DNA of 36,186 nt from Streptomyces mexicanus (lineage in GTDB: Bacteria > Actinomycetota > Actinomycetes > Streptomycetales > Streptomycetaceae): positions 412,640 to 448,825 of the forward strand of contig NZ_LR732544.1 in NCBI RefSeq assembly GCF_902506575.1. The letters are read 5' to 3'. Shown here piece by piece: positions 30,073 to 36,186 of the stretch. Positions within the stretch are counted from its first letter, which is position 1, and each line of letters begins with the position of its first letter. The position numbers and the translations under genes were made by a program. The notes beneath the pieces are model-generated. The model was not told the origin of the DNA, searched no databases, and saw nothing but the letters and a program-made list of their open reading frames with translations.

Positions 30073-30702
30073 TCAGTGCCCGCGGGCGATCCACTCCTCG
30101 AGGTGCGGCGCCTCGGCGCCGATGGTGGTGGAGTCGCCGTGGCCGGTGAGGACCTTGGTCCCGGGCGGCAGCGTCAGCAGGCGGTCGCGGACGGACTCGA
30201 TGATCGTCGGGAAGTGGGAGTAGGAACGGCCGGTGGCGCCGGGTCCGCCCTGGAAGAGGGTGTCGCCGGTGAAGACGACGCCGAGCCCGGGGTCGTACAG
30301 GCAGACCGCGCCCGGGGCGTGGCCGGGGGTGTGGACGACCCGCAGGTCGGCGCCGGCCGCCTCGATGACCTGACCGTCGCTCAGGTGCTCGTCCGGGTCG
30401 CGGTGGGGGTGGGTCATCTTCCACAGCGGCAGGTCGTCGGGGTGCAGCCAGATCCGCGCGCCGGTCAGGTCCGCGAGAGCGGGGGCGGCATCGATGTGGT
30501 CGTTGTGGGCGTGGGTGCACACGATCGCGGTCAGGCGGCGCCCGCCGACCGCGGCGGCGATCGCCTCGGCGTCGTGCGCGGCGTCGATGACGACCGCCTC
30601 GTGGTCGTCGCCGACGATCCACACGTTGTTGTCCACGTCCCAGGTGCCGCCATCGAGCGTGAACTGCCCGGAGGTGACGAGGCGTTCGATGCGGGCGGCC
30701 AT
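30073..30702 (-). CDS. MBL-fold hydrolase, likely S-(hydroxymethyl)mycothiol-pathway thioesterase
   Basis: This 209-aa protein has the metallo-beta-lactamase zinc motif THAHNDH (His64, His66, Asp68, His69), a later TPGHAPGAVCL with the third metal histidine, FTGDTLF with a bridging Asp, and LTGHG near the end. This matches glyoxalase-II-like hydrolases. Its ATG at 30702 shares one base with the stop of the mycothiol dehydrogenase gene (TGATG), so the two are co-translated. Homologues beside this dehydrogenase are thought to hydrolyse S-formylmycothiol to formate and mycothiol; the pairing supports that here. Confidence 0.85.
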   Translation of the reverse strand: MAARIERLVTSGQFTLDGGTWDVDNNVWIVGDDHEAVVIDAAHDAEAIAAAVGGRRLTAIVCTHAHNDHIDAAPALADLTGARIWLHPDDLPLWKMTHPHRDPDEHLSDGQVIEAAGADLRVVHTPGHAPGAVCLYDPGLGVVFTGDTLFQGGPGATGRSYSHFPTIIESVRDRLLTLPPGTKVLTGHGDSTTIGAEAPHLEEWIARGH

Positions 30703-31787
30703 CACAGCACCACCACCGAGCGCAGCACGTCGCCGTGGTGCATCCGCTCGAACGCCTTCTCCACCTCGTCCAGTTGGATGGTCTCGGTGACGAACTTCTC
30801 CAGCGGCAGCCGTCCCTGCCGGTGCAGGTCGATGAGCATCGGGAAGTCACGGGAGGGCAGGCAGTCGCCGTACCAGGAGGACTTCAGCGCGCCACCGCGC
30901 CCGAAGACGTCCAGCAGCGGCAGTTCCAGCTTCATCTCCGGGGTCGGCACGCCCACCAGGACGACCGTGCCGGCCAGGTCGCGGGCGTAGAAGGCCTGCC
31001 GGTAGGTCTCCGGGCGGCCCACGGCCTCGATGACGACGTCGGCGCCGAAGCCGCCGGTCAGTTCGCGGACGGCCTCGACGGGGTCGGTGTCCTTGGAGTT
31101 GACGGTGTGGGTGGCGCCCATGGTGCGGGCGGTCTCCAGCTTGCGGTCGTCGATGTCGACGGCGATGATCTTGCCGGCTCCGGCCAGGTACGCGCCGGCG
31201 ATCGCCGCGTCGCCGACGCCGCCGCAGCCGATCACGGCGACCGAGTCGCCGCGCGAGACGTTGCCGGTGTTGATGGCCGCGCCGATGCCGGCCATCACAC
31301 CGCAGCCCAGCAGGCCGGCCACGGCCGGGGAGACGTCCGGGTCGACCTTGGTGCACTGCCCGGCGGCGACCAGCGTCTTCTCCGCGAACGCGCCGATCCC
31401 GAGGGCCGGGGACAGCTCGGTGCCGTCGGTGAGGGTCATCTTCTGCCGCGCGTTGTGGGTGTCGAAGCAGTACCAGGGCCGGCCCCGCAGGCACGCCCGG
31501 CACTGGCCGCACACCGCACGCCAGTTGAGGATCACGAAGTCCCCGGGCGCCACGTCGGTGACCCCCTCACCGACCGACTCCACCACGCCGGCGGCCTCGT
31601 GGCCGAGCAGGAAGGGGAACTCGTCGGTGATGCCGCCCTGCTTGTAGTGCAGGTCGGTGTGGCACACCCCGCAGGCCTGGACGCGGACCACGGCCTCCCC
31701 CGGTCCGGGATCGGGCACGACGATCGTCTCGACCCGTACGGGTTCGTTCTTCCCGGGTGCGATCACGCCGCGCACTTCCTGCGCCAT
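30702..31787 (-). CDS. mscR: S-(hydroxymethyl)mycothiol dehydrogenase
   Basis: This 361-aa zinc alcohol dehydrogenase starts at ATG 31787 behind AAAGGACCTCC. Catalytic zinc ligands are visible in [15 protein letters not shown] and GHEAAGVVE, structural zinc ligands in [15 protein letters not shown], and the NAD-binding [20 protein letters not shown] with acidic VDIDD after it. Sequence and length match mycothiol-dependent formaldehyde dehydrogenase (MscR). It oxidises the formaldehyde-mycothiol adduct, and this family can also reduce S-nitrosomycothiol. It is coupled to the MBL hydrolase. Formaldehyde could come from demethylation of methoxylated aromatics related to the vdc substrates. Confidence 0.9.
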   Translation of the reverse strand: MAQEVRGVIAPGKNEPVRVETIVVPDPGPGEAVVRVQACGVCHTDLHYKQGGITDEFPFLLGHEAAGVVESVGEGVTDVAPGDFVILNWRAVCGQCRACLRGRPWYCFDTHNARQKMTLTDGTELSPALGIGAFAEKTLVAAGQCTKVDPDVSPAVAGLLGCGVMAGIGAAINTGNVSRGDSVAVIGCGGVGDAAIAGAYLAGAGKIIAVDIDDRKLETARTMGATHTVNSKDTDPVEAVRELTGGFGADVVIEAVGRPETYRQAFYARDLAGTVVLVGVPTPEMKLELPLLDVFGRGGALKSSWYGDCLPSRDFPMLIDLHRQGRLPLEKFVTETIQLDEVEKAFERMHHGDVLRSVVVL

Positions 31788-31901
31788 GGTGGAGGTCCTT
31801 TCCCTCGGCCGTTGTCCGTTGCCCTGACACTACGCCGTGACGGAGCGGTAAGGGACGGATCCGCGCGGAGAAAACCACAGGTCGGGGGGCGGCGGACCGG
31901 C

Positions 31902-32810
31902 TCACCGGCCGGCGCCGCGCGCCCGCGCCCGGAACGCCGCCGGGGTCTCGCCCGTGCGGCGCCGGAAGAAGCGGGTGAACACGGTGGCGTCGGGGAAGCC
32001 CAGGCGGTCGCCGACGGCCGCGGCCGGCAGGTCGGTGTGCCACAGCAGCCGCCGGGCCTCCAGCAGGACCCGGTCGTCGATGAAGCTCTTGGCGCCGGTG
32101 CCCACGGCCGCGCGGGTGGCCCGGGTGAGGGTGCGCACGCTGTAGCCGAGGGCCTGCGCGTAGTCCTCCACCCGGTGGGTGCGCGCGAAGTCGCGTTCGA
32201 CGGCCCGCTGGAAGCGGCGGAACGCCTCGCTGCCGCTGCCCGCGGCCTGCTCCGCCCCCTGCGCGTGGGTCAGCCGCAGCACCAGGACCGACAGCAGGTG
32301 CCGTACGACGTCGATGTGGACCTCGAGCGGCAGGCCCGTCAGCCGCCGGTACTCGGCCTGAAGCGGGTCCAGGACGCCGCGCGGGGCCGCCGCGCCCGCC
32401 GCGGCGGGGGTCAGCGGGGCCCGCCACACCGGCTGGTCGACCCGCGCGGCCTCCACGGTGGCGGGGGTGAGGAAGCCGGGCGTGAACAGCACGACGGTGC
32501 CCTCGGCGGCGGTCAGGTCCGAGTCGTACTGGTGGACCTGTCCGGGGCGCACCCACAGCCAGTCGCCCGGGCCCAGTTCGTGGGCGCTGAAGTCGAGCGA
32601 GCAGCGCAGGGTGCCGCGGCGCACAGCGATCAGCTCGTGGAAGGCGGGCCGCTTGGCCGCGTGCACGTCCAGCCCGTGGCTGCGGGCGCGGGCCAGCAGC
32701 CCGGGCAGGTCGAGCACCTCGGCCCCGGGCGGGGCGCCGGCGGCGGCGCGGTAGGGGACCCGGGTGACGTCGGCCCGTTCGGCGCGGCCCGGGTGTCCGT
32801 TTCTGTCCAT
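31902..32810 (-). CDS. AraC family transcriptional regulator, divergent to vdcBCD
   Basis: This 302-aa protein starts at ATG 32810. Residues 45-115 form a cupin-like ligand domain (FHELIAVRRGTLRCSLDFSA, WLWVRPGQVHQYDSD). The last 100 residues form the double helix-turn-helix: VEDYAQALGYSVRTLTRATR, then LPAAAVGDRLGFPDATVFTR followed by FFRRRTGETPAAFRAR. AraC-type proteins with this layout sense small aromatics or sugars. The gene diverges from vdcB with a 121-bp gap, so control of the decarboxylase operon is likely. The ligand would plausibly be a hydroxyaromatic acid. Confidence 0.85.
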   Translation of the reverse strand: MDRNGHPGRAERADVTRVPYRAAAGAPPGAEVLDLPGLLARARSHGLDVHAAKRPAFHELIAVRRGTLRCSLDFSAHELGPGDWLWVRPGQVHQYDSDLTAAEGTVVLFTPGFLTPATVEAARVDQPVWRAPLTPAAAGAAAPRGVLDPLQAEYRRLTGLPLEVHIDVVRHLLSVLVLRLTHAQGAEQAAGSGSEAFRRFQRAVERDFARTHRVEDYAQALGYSVRTLTRATRAAVGTGAKSFIDDRVLLEARRLLWHTDLPAAAVGDRLGFPDATVFTRFFRRRTGETPAAFRARARGAGR

Positions 32811-32891
32811 GGCGTGTCTCCACGATACGCCGCTGGGCTGACGGATCGCTTCTAACGTCGAAAGGGCCAGGGCACGGATGACCGAAACGGT

Positions 32892-32903
32892 CGGCACGTG
32901 CCG
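32892..32903. promoter_or_regulatory. 12-bp palindrome in the araC-vdcB gap
   Basis: CGGCACGTGCCG is a perfect palindrome 28 bases before the vdcB start. A short inverted repeat, ACCG-AAA-CGGT, lies next to it at 32881-32891. It is a candidate operator. Confidence 0.45.
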
Positions 32904-32931
32904 TCTCCCCGGCGGAAGGGACCTCCAGACC

Positions 32932-33522
32932 GTGCGACTCATCGTGGGCATGACCGGAGCGACGGGTGCCGTGTTCGGCGTCCGGCTGCTGCAGTTCCTG
33001 GCCGAGCTGCCGGAGGTGGAGACCCATCTGGTGCTCAGCCGCTGGGCGCGCACCACGATCGAGCTGGAGACGGGGCTGTCGGTCGCCGACGTCACCGCGC
33101 TCGCCGACGTCTCCTACGCGCCGGAGGACCAGGGTGCGGCCATCTCGTCGGGCTCGTTCCGCACGGACGGCATGGTCGTCGTGCCCTGCTCGATGAAGAC
33201 CCTCGCCGGGATCCGCGCCGGGTACGCCGACGGGCTGGTGGGGCGGGCCGCGGACGTGGTGCTCAAGGAGCGGCGCCGGCTGGTGCTGGTGCCGCGCGAG
33301 ACGCCGCTGAGCGAGATCCACCTGGAGAACATGCTGGAGCTGGCCCGCAAGGGCGTGCAGCTGGTGCCGCCCATGCCCGCCTTCTACAACCACCCGCGGT
33401 CGGTGGACGACATCGTCGACCACGTCGTGACCCGGGTCCTGGACCAGTTCGATCTGCCGGCCCCGGCCGCCCGCCGCTGGGAGGGCATGCGGGCCGCCCG
33501 CGCGCTGCGCCCCACGGGCTGA
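32932..33522 (+). CDS. vdcB: UbiX-type flavin prenyltransferase of the hydroxyarylic acid decarboxylase operon
   Basis: This 196-aa protein starts at GTG 32932, the position that gives the family N-terminus RLIVGMTGATGAVFGVRLLQ. GGAAGGGACC lies 10-18 bases upstream; the frame is open from 32878. Blocks seen are VLSRWARTTIELE, SSGSFRTDGMVVVPCSMKTL, RAADVVLKERRRLVLVPRET and LHLENM-like residues (IHLENML). UbiX/VdcB enzymes attach a dimethylallyl group to FMN to make prenylated FMN, the cofactor that activates UbiD-type decarboxylases. It is the first gene of the vdcB-vdcC-vdcD unit. Confidence 0.87.
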   Translation: MRLIVGMTGATGAVFGVRLLQFLAELPEVETHLVLSRWARTTIELETGLSVADVTALADVSYAPEDQGAAISSGSFRTDGMVVVPCSMKTLAGIRAGYADGLVGRAADVVLKERRRLVLVPRETPLSEIHLENMLELARKGVQLVPPMPAFYNHPRSVDDIVDHVVTRVLDQFDLPAPAARRWEGMRAARALRPTG

Positions 33523-33603
33523 CCCCCACCACCGGCACCATAAGCGGACATATGTACATAAGGTCCGTAAAGCACCATCATCACCGAAAGGCAGGACTCC
33601 TCC
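33523..33603. promoter_or_regulatory. AT-rich vdcB-vdcC spacer with small palindrome
   Basis: The 81-bp gap is far more AT-rich than its surroundings. CGGAC and GTCCG arms enclose ACATATGT (33548-33555). It may hold an internal promoter or operator. AAGGCAGGA near 33590 serves vdcC. Confidence 0.4.
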
Positions 33604-35028
33604 ATGGCCTACGACGATCTGCGCGGTTTCCTCGACGCGCTCGACGAGGCGGGCCAGCTCCTGCGCGTCACCGAGGAGGTGCGGCCCGAGCCGGACATCG
33701 CGGCCGCAGCGAACGCCGCGCCGCGCCTCGGTGACGCCGCCCCCGCGCTGTACTTCGACAACGTGCGCGGCTTCACCGACGCCCGCATCGCGATGAACGT
33801 GCACGGCTCCTGGGCCAACCACGCGCTCGCGCTCGGCCTGCCGAAGGAGACGCCCGCCAAGGAGCAGGTCGCCGAGTTCATCCGCCGCTGGGACCGCTTC
33901 CCCCTCGCCCCCGAGTGGCGCGAGGACCCGCCGTGGGCACAGAACACCCTGGAGGGCGACGACGTCGACATCTTCCGGGTGCTGCCGCTGATCCGGCTCA
34001 ACGACGGCGACGGCGGCTTCTACATCGACAAGGCCGCGGTCGTCTCCAAGGACCCCGACGATCCGGAGAACTCCGGCAAGCAGAACGTCGGCGTCTACCG
34101 CATCGAGGTCAAGGGCAAGCGCAAGCTCGCCCTGCAGCCGGTGCCCATGCACGACATCGCCCTGCACCTGCGCACCGCCGAGGAGCGCGGCGAGGACCTG
34201 CCGGTGGCGATCACGCTGGGCAACGACCCGGTGGTCACCATCGCCGCGTCCACGCCGATGAAGTACGAGGAGAACGAGTACGAGCTGGCCGGCGCCCTGC
34301 GCGGCGCGCCCGCCCCGATCGCGAAGGCCCCGCTGACCGGGCTGCCGGTGCCGTGGGGTTCGGAGGTGGTGATCGAGGGGGTCATCGAGGGGCGCAAGCG
34401 CGAGATCGAGGGGCCGTTCGGCGAGTTCACCGGCCACTACTCCGGCGGCCGCAGCATGCCGGTCATCCGCATCGACAGGATCTCCTACCGCACCGACCCC
34501 GTCTTCGAGCACCTGTACCTGGGCATGCCGTGGACCGAGTGCGACTACCTGATCGCCGCGAACACCGCCGTGCCGCTGTACAAGCAGCTCAAGGCCGATT
34601 TCCCCGAGGTGCAGGCGGTCAACGCCTCCTACACGCACGGCCTGGTCGTCATCGTCTCCACGAAGAAGCGCTACGGCGGTTTCGCCAAGGCGGTCGGGCT
34701 GCGGGTGCTGACCACGCCGCACGGGCTCGGCTACGCGACCACGGTGATCGTGGTGGACGAGGACGTCGACCCGTTCAACCTGCCGCAGGTGATGTGGGCG
34801 CTGTCGACCAAGATGAACCCCTCCGGCGACCTGATCAGGATCCCGAACCTGCCCGTGGTCGAACTGGCCCCGCAGGCCAACACCCCCGGCGTCGTCGACA
34901 AGCTCGTCATCGACGCGACCACGCCCGTCGGAGCCGACCGGCGCGGCAACTACGGCAACCAGGTGCGCGACCTGCCCGAGGCGGCCGAGTGGCTGACCCG
35001 GCTGCAGGCCCGGGCCGCCCGCCGCTGA
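33604..35028 (+). CDS. vdcC: UbiD-type hydroxyarylic acid decarboxylase subunit C
   Basis: This 474-aa protein matches UbiD decarboxylases and the length reported for vanillate decarboxylase VdcC. NVGVYRIEV (Asn161, Arg166) is the prFMN/metal region. IEGPFGEFTGHYSGG carries the acidic pair Glu269 and Glu274, spaced five apart as in other UbiD enzymes. HAL- and TPM-type blocks (NVHGSWANHALALGLP, ASTPMKYEENEYELAGAL) are also present. It removes CO2 from para-hydroxybenzoate-type acids without oxidation (vanillate to guaiacol, for example) using prenylated FMN made by VdcB. The exact substrate is not settled by sequence. Confidence 0.9.
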   Translation: MAYDDLRGFLDALDEAGQLLRVTEEVRPEPDIAAAANAAPRLGDAAPALYFDNVRGFTDARIAMNVHGSWANHALALGLPKETPAKEQVAEFIRRWDRFPLAPEWREDPPWAQNTLEGDDVDIFRVLPLIRLNDGDGGFYIDKAAVVSKDPDDPENSGKQNVGVYRIEVKGKRKLALQPVPMHDIALHLRTAEERGEDLPVAITLGNDPVVTIAASTPMKYEENEYELAGALRGAPAPIAKAPLTGLPVPWGSEVVIEGVIEGRKREIEGPFGEFTGHYSGGRSMPVIRIDRISYRTDPVFEHLYLGMPWTECDYLIAANTAVPLYKQLKADFPEVQAVNASYTHGLVVIVSTKKRYGGFAKAVGLRVLTTPHGLGYATTVIVVDEDVDPFNLPQVMWALSTKMNPSGDLIRIPNLPVVELAPQANTPGVVDKLVIDATTPVGADRRGNYGNQVRDLPEAAEWLTRLQARAARR

Positions 35029-35080
35029 CCACCCCGACGCCCCGACGACACCGACGATCCGCGATCGAAGGAGACGACAG

Positions 35081-35326
35081 ATGTCCGCCCCCACGACTCT
35101 CTGCCCGCGCTGTGCGCACGAGGAGGTCGAGCACGTCCACGCCTCGCCGGTGCCCGGTGTCTGGGACGTGCTGCAGTGCGCGCGCTGCCTGTACATGTGG
35201 CGCACCAGCGAGCCCGCCCGGCGCACCGAGCGCGACGCCTACCCCGAGAGCTTCCGGATGACTCCGGAGGACATCGCCGCGGCCACCGAGGTGCCCACCG
35301 TTCCCCCGCTGCGGCCCGCTTCCTGA
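35081..35326 (+). CDS. vdcD: Small zinc-ribbon subunit D of the hydroxyarylic acid decarboxylase
   Basis: This 81-aa protein starts at ATG 35081 behind AAGGAGACGAC. CPRCAHEEVE and CARCLYMWRT give a four-cysteine zinc ribbon. The YPESFRMTPEDIAA block and a C-terminal VPPL match the VdcD/BsdD/YclD subunit. Its exact job is unclear; the three-gene set is needed for full activity in known systems. It closes the operon, and two stable hairpins follow. Confidence 0.9.
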   Translation: MSAPTTLCPRCAHEEVEHVHASPVPGVWDVLQCARCLYMWRTSEPARRTERDAYPESFRMTPEDIAAATEVPTVPPLRPAS

Positions 35327-35339
35327 CCCGGGGCCTGAA

Positions 35340-35408
35340 GGACGCCGGGCACAGGTGTCCGGCGTCCCGAGGTCCGGCGCCCCGCGGCGACGACCGCCGC
35401 GGGGCGCC
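35340..35408 (+). terminator. Double hairpin after vdcD
   Basis: GGACGCCGG (35340-35348) pairs with 35359-35367. GGCGCCCCGCGGCG (35376-35389) pairs perfectly with 35395-35408 around a 5-base loop. There is no T tract. They are well placed to end the vdc transcript. Confidence 0.7.
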
Positions 35409-35554
35409 GCTGCGTCACCGCGTTGCCGCCTTTCCGCGGTGCCGCGTTCGGCCGCGTCGCCGCGTTTGCCGGGGCCGCCGGGCCGGAGGACGCTCGTAGG
35501 TGAGGCCCGCCGGTGGCCCGCTTCCCCCGGGCCGCGGGCCGGTGAGGAGGCACC

Positions 35555-35920
35555 ATGGGGACCAGCCCGAGCCCCGTCTTCGACCTCGACACGCTGCGCC
35601 GGGGCATCGAGGACCACACGGCGTCCACCCTGCTGTCGCTGTACGCGGACGACGCCGAGGTGCGCATCGTGGACCGCACCGCCCAGCCCAGTCACCCCAA
35701 GGTCCTCAAGGGCCGCGAGGAGATCCGCGCGATGCTGGAGGACGTCTACGCCCGCGACATGACGCACCGGCTGGAGCAGTGCGTCGTCCAGGGCGACCAC
35801 GCCGCCTACGTGGAGTCCTGCGCGTACCCGGACGGCGTGCGGGTGCTGGCGGAGTCCATGATCTCGCTGCGCGACGGCAGGATCGCCGACCAGATCATGA
35901 TCCAGGCATGGGACGAGTAG
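35555..35920 (+). CDS. SnoaL/NTF2-like protein
   Basis: This 121-aa protein starts at ATG 35555 behind GTGAGGAGG. It has the NTF2/SnoaL-like layout: an N-terminal helix (LDTLRRGIEDHTASTLLSLY), YADDAEVRIVD, a GREEIRAMLEDVY helix, then three strands (HRLEQCVVQGDHAAYVESCA, VRVLAESMISLRDGRI, DQIMIQAWDE). Such small cone-shaped folds act as isomerases, cyclases or ligand binders; no catalytic set is evident. It follows the vdc terminators and is probably a separate transcript. Confidence 0.78.
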   Translation: MGTSPSPVFDLDTLRRGIEDHTASTLLSLYADDAEVRIVDRTAQPSHPKVLKGREEIRAMLEDVYARDMTHRLEQCVVQGDHAAYVESCAYPDGVRVLAESMISLRDGRIADQIMIQAWDE

Positions 35921-35939
35921 GGAGGAAGGCCGCCCGGTT

Positions 35940-35995
35940 CCAGGTCAGCTCCCGGCTGACCTGGAGCTTCTCCGCCCGCGCCGGGGCGGGCGGAG
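35940..35995 (+). terminator. Two tandem hairpins after the SnoaL-like gene
   Basis: CCAGGTCAGC (35940-35949) pairs with 35955-35964. CTCCGCCCG (35970-35978) pairs with 35987-35995. Both stems are perfect. Confidence 0.65.
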
Positions 35996-36027
35996 CGCAC
36001 TCGGCACTCCCGCGCCGCGCCCCGGCC

Positions 36028-36186
36028 ACCGGTGCCGTACGCCGACCGGCGTGCGCGGCCGTGCTGCGCGGGCTGCTGCGGGCCGCGCACCCGCGCCGGC
36101 GCGGCCCCCTTCCCGGTAGCCGGGGGAGGCGGCGGGGCCGTTCGGCTAGGCGGGGGGGGGGGCGGGGCCGGGGGCGGGGGGGGGGG
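36028..36186. other. Palindrome-dense, GC-only contig end ending in poly-G
   Basis: Further palindromes are CACCGGTG (36028-36035), ACGCCG/CGGCGT (36039-36052), CCGCGCCGGCGCGG (36091-36104) and CCCGG/CCGGG (36112-36124). Long G runs at 36152-36162 and 36176-36186 look like dark-cycle artefacts. No gene is present. Confidence 0.5.

Noticed and set aside
31567..35226. Very long minus-strand open frame of 1219 codons over the vdc operon
   Set aside because: It is the mirror of GC-rich genes on the other strand. Its composition is abnormal and the vdc products are clear family members.

Overview
The window is an unfinished draft contig from a Streptomyces (or close relative). GC is about 70% or more with strong third-position GC bias, GTG/TTG starts are common, start/stop codons overlap (ATGA, GTGA, TGATG), and there is a mycothiol-dependent dehydrogenase, a DUF2637 protein and a BTAD-type regulator. 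Both ends carry technical sequence. Bases 1-157 read as an untrimmed Illumina/Nextera i5 adapter, its run-off homopolymer and noise. The right end dissolves into poly-G.

Region A (158-22,301) looks like part of a large actinomycete plasmid or integrative element. It is a rightward array of small, mostly uncharacterised genes, many translationally coupled, and most of its longer gaps hold long, near-perfect hairpins. Recognisable members are an RRQRL-type zinc protein, a DUF3307-like membrane protein, a polynucleotide-kinase-like P-loop protein, a GGDEF protein, an ASCH protein, an Lsr2-like nucleoid protein, a second DNA polymerase III beta clamp, a DUF5131 (Gp37/Gp68) protein with a cysteine cluster, and a RapZ-C-like protein. 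A partition module follows: parB, parA and five copies of a palindrome with 9-bp arms that flank the two genes. After it come a DUF2637 membrane protein with three C-terminal repeats, a DUF3846-like protein, and a convergent 1060-aa LysM/transmembrane/BTAD protein. No replication initiator, integrase, relaxase or FtsK-type transfer gene lies in the window, so the kind of element stays open. Three TTA codons suggest bldA-dependent expression of some of these genes.

Region B (22,332-36,186) looks like ordinary, higher-GC Streptomyces chromosome (or a linear-plasmid arm): a flavin reductase-like protein, an ATP-grasp protein, a zinc-ribbon/OB-fold protein, a GT87-type membrane mannosyltransferase, a small conserved protein, a secreted L,D-transpeptidase, two SDR enzymes, a one-TM protein behind a phased repeat array, a mycothiol-dependent formaldehyde dehydrogenase coupled to a metallo-beta-lactamase-fold hydrolase, an AraC regulator, and the divergent three-gene non-oxidative hydroxyarylic acid decarboxylase operon (vdcB-vdcC-vdcD: UbiX, UbiD and the small zinc subunit), then a SnoaL-like protein. 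The AraC protein probably controls the decarboxylase operon. The mycothiol pair would remove formaldehyde such as that released when methoxylated aromatics are demethylated.

The least explained parts are the partition module (ParA without the signature lysine, ParB with an insertion and altered box II, and a new palindrome set), the dense TGCGCA array at 18.3-19.1 kb, the hairpin-punctuated gene array, and the abrupt A/B boundary near 22.3 kb.
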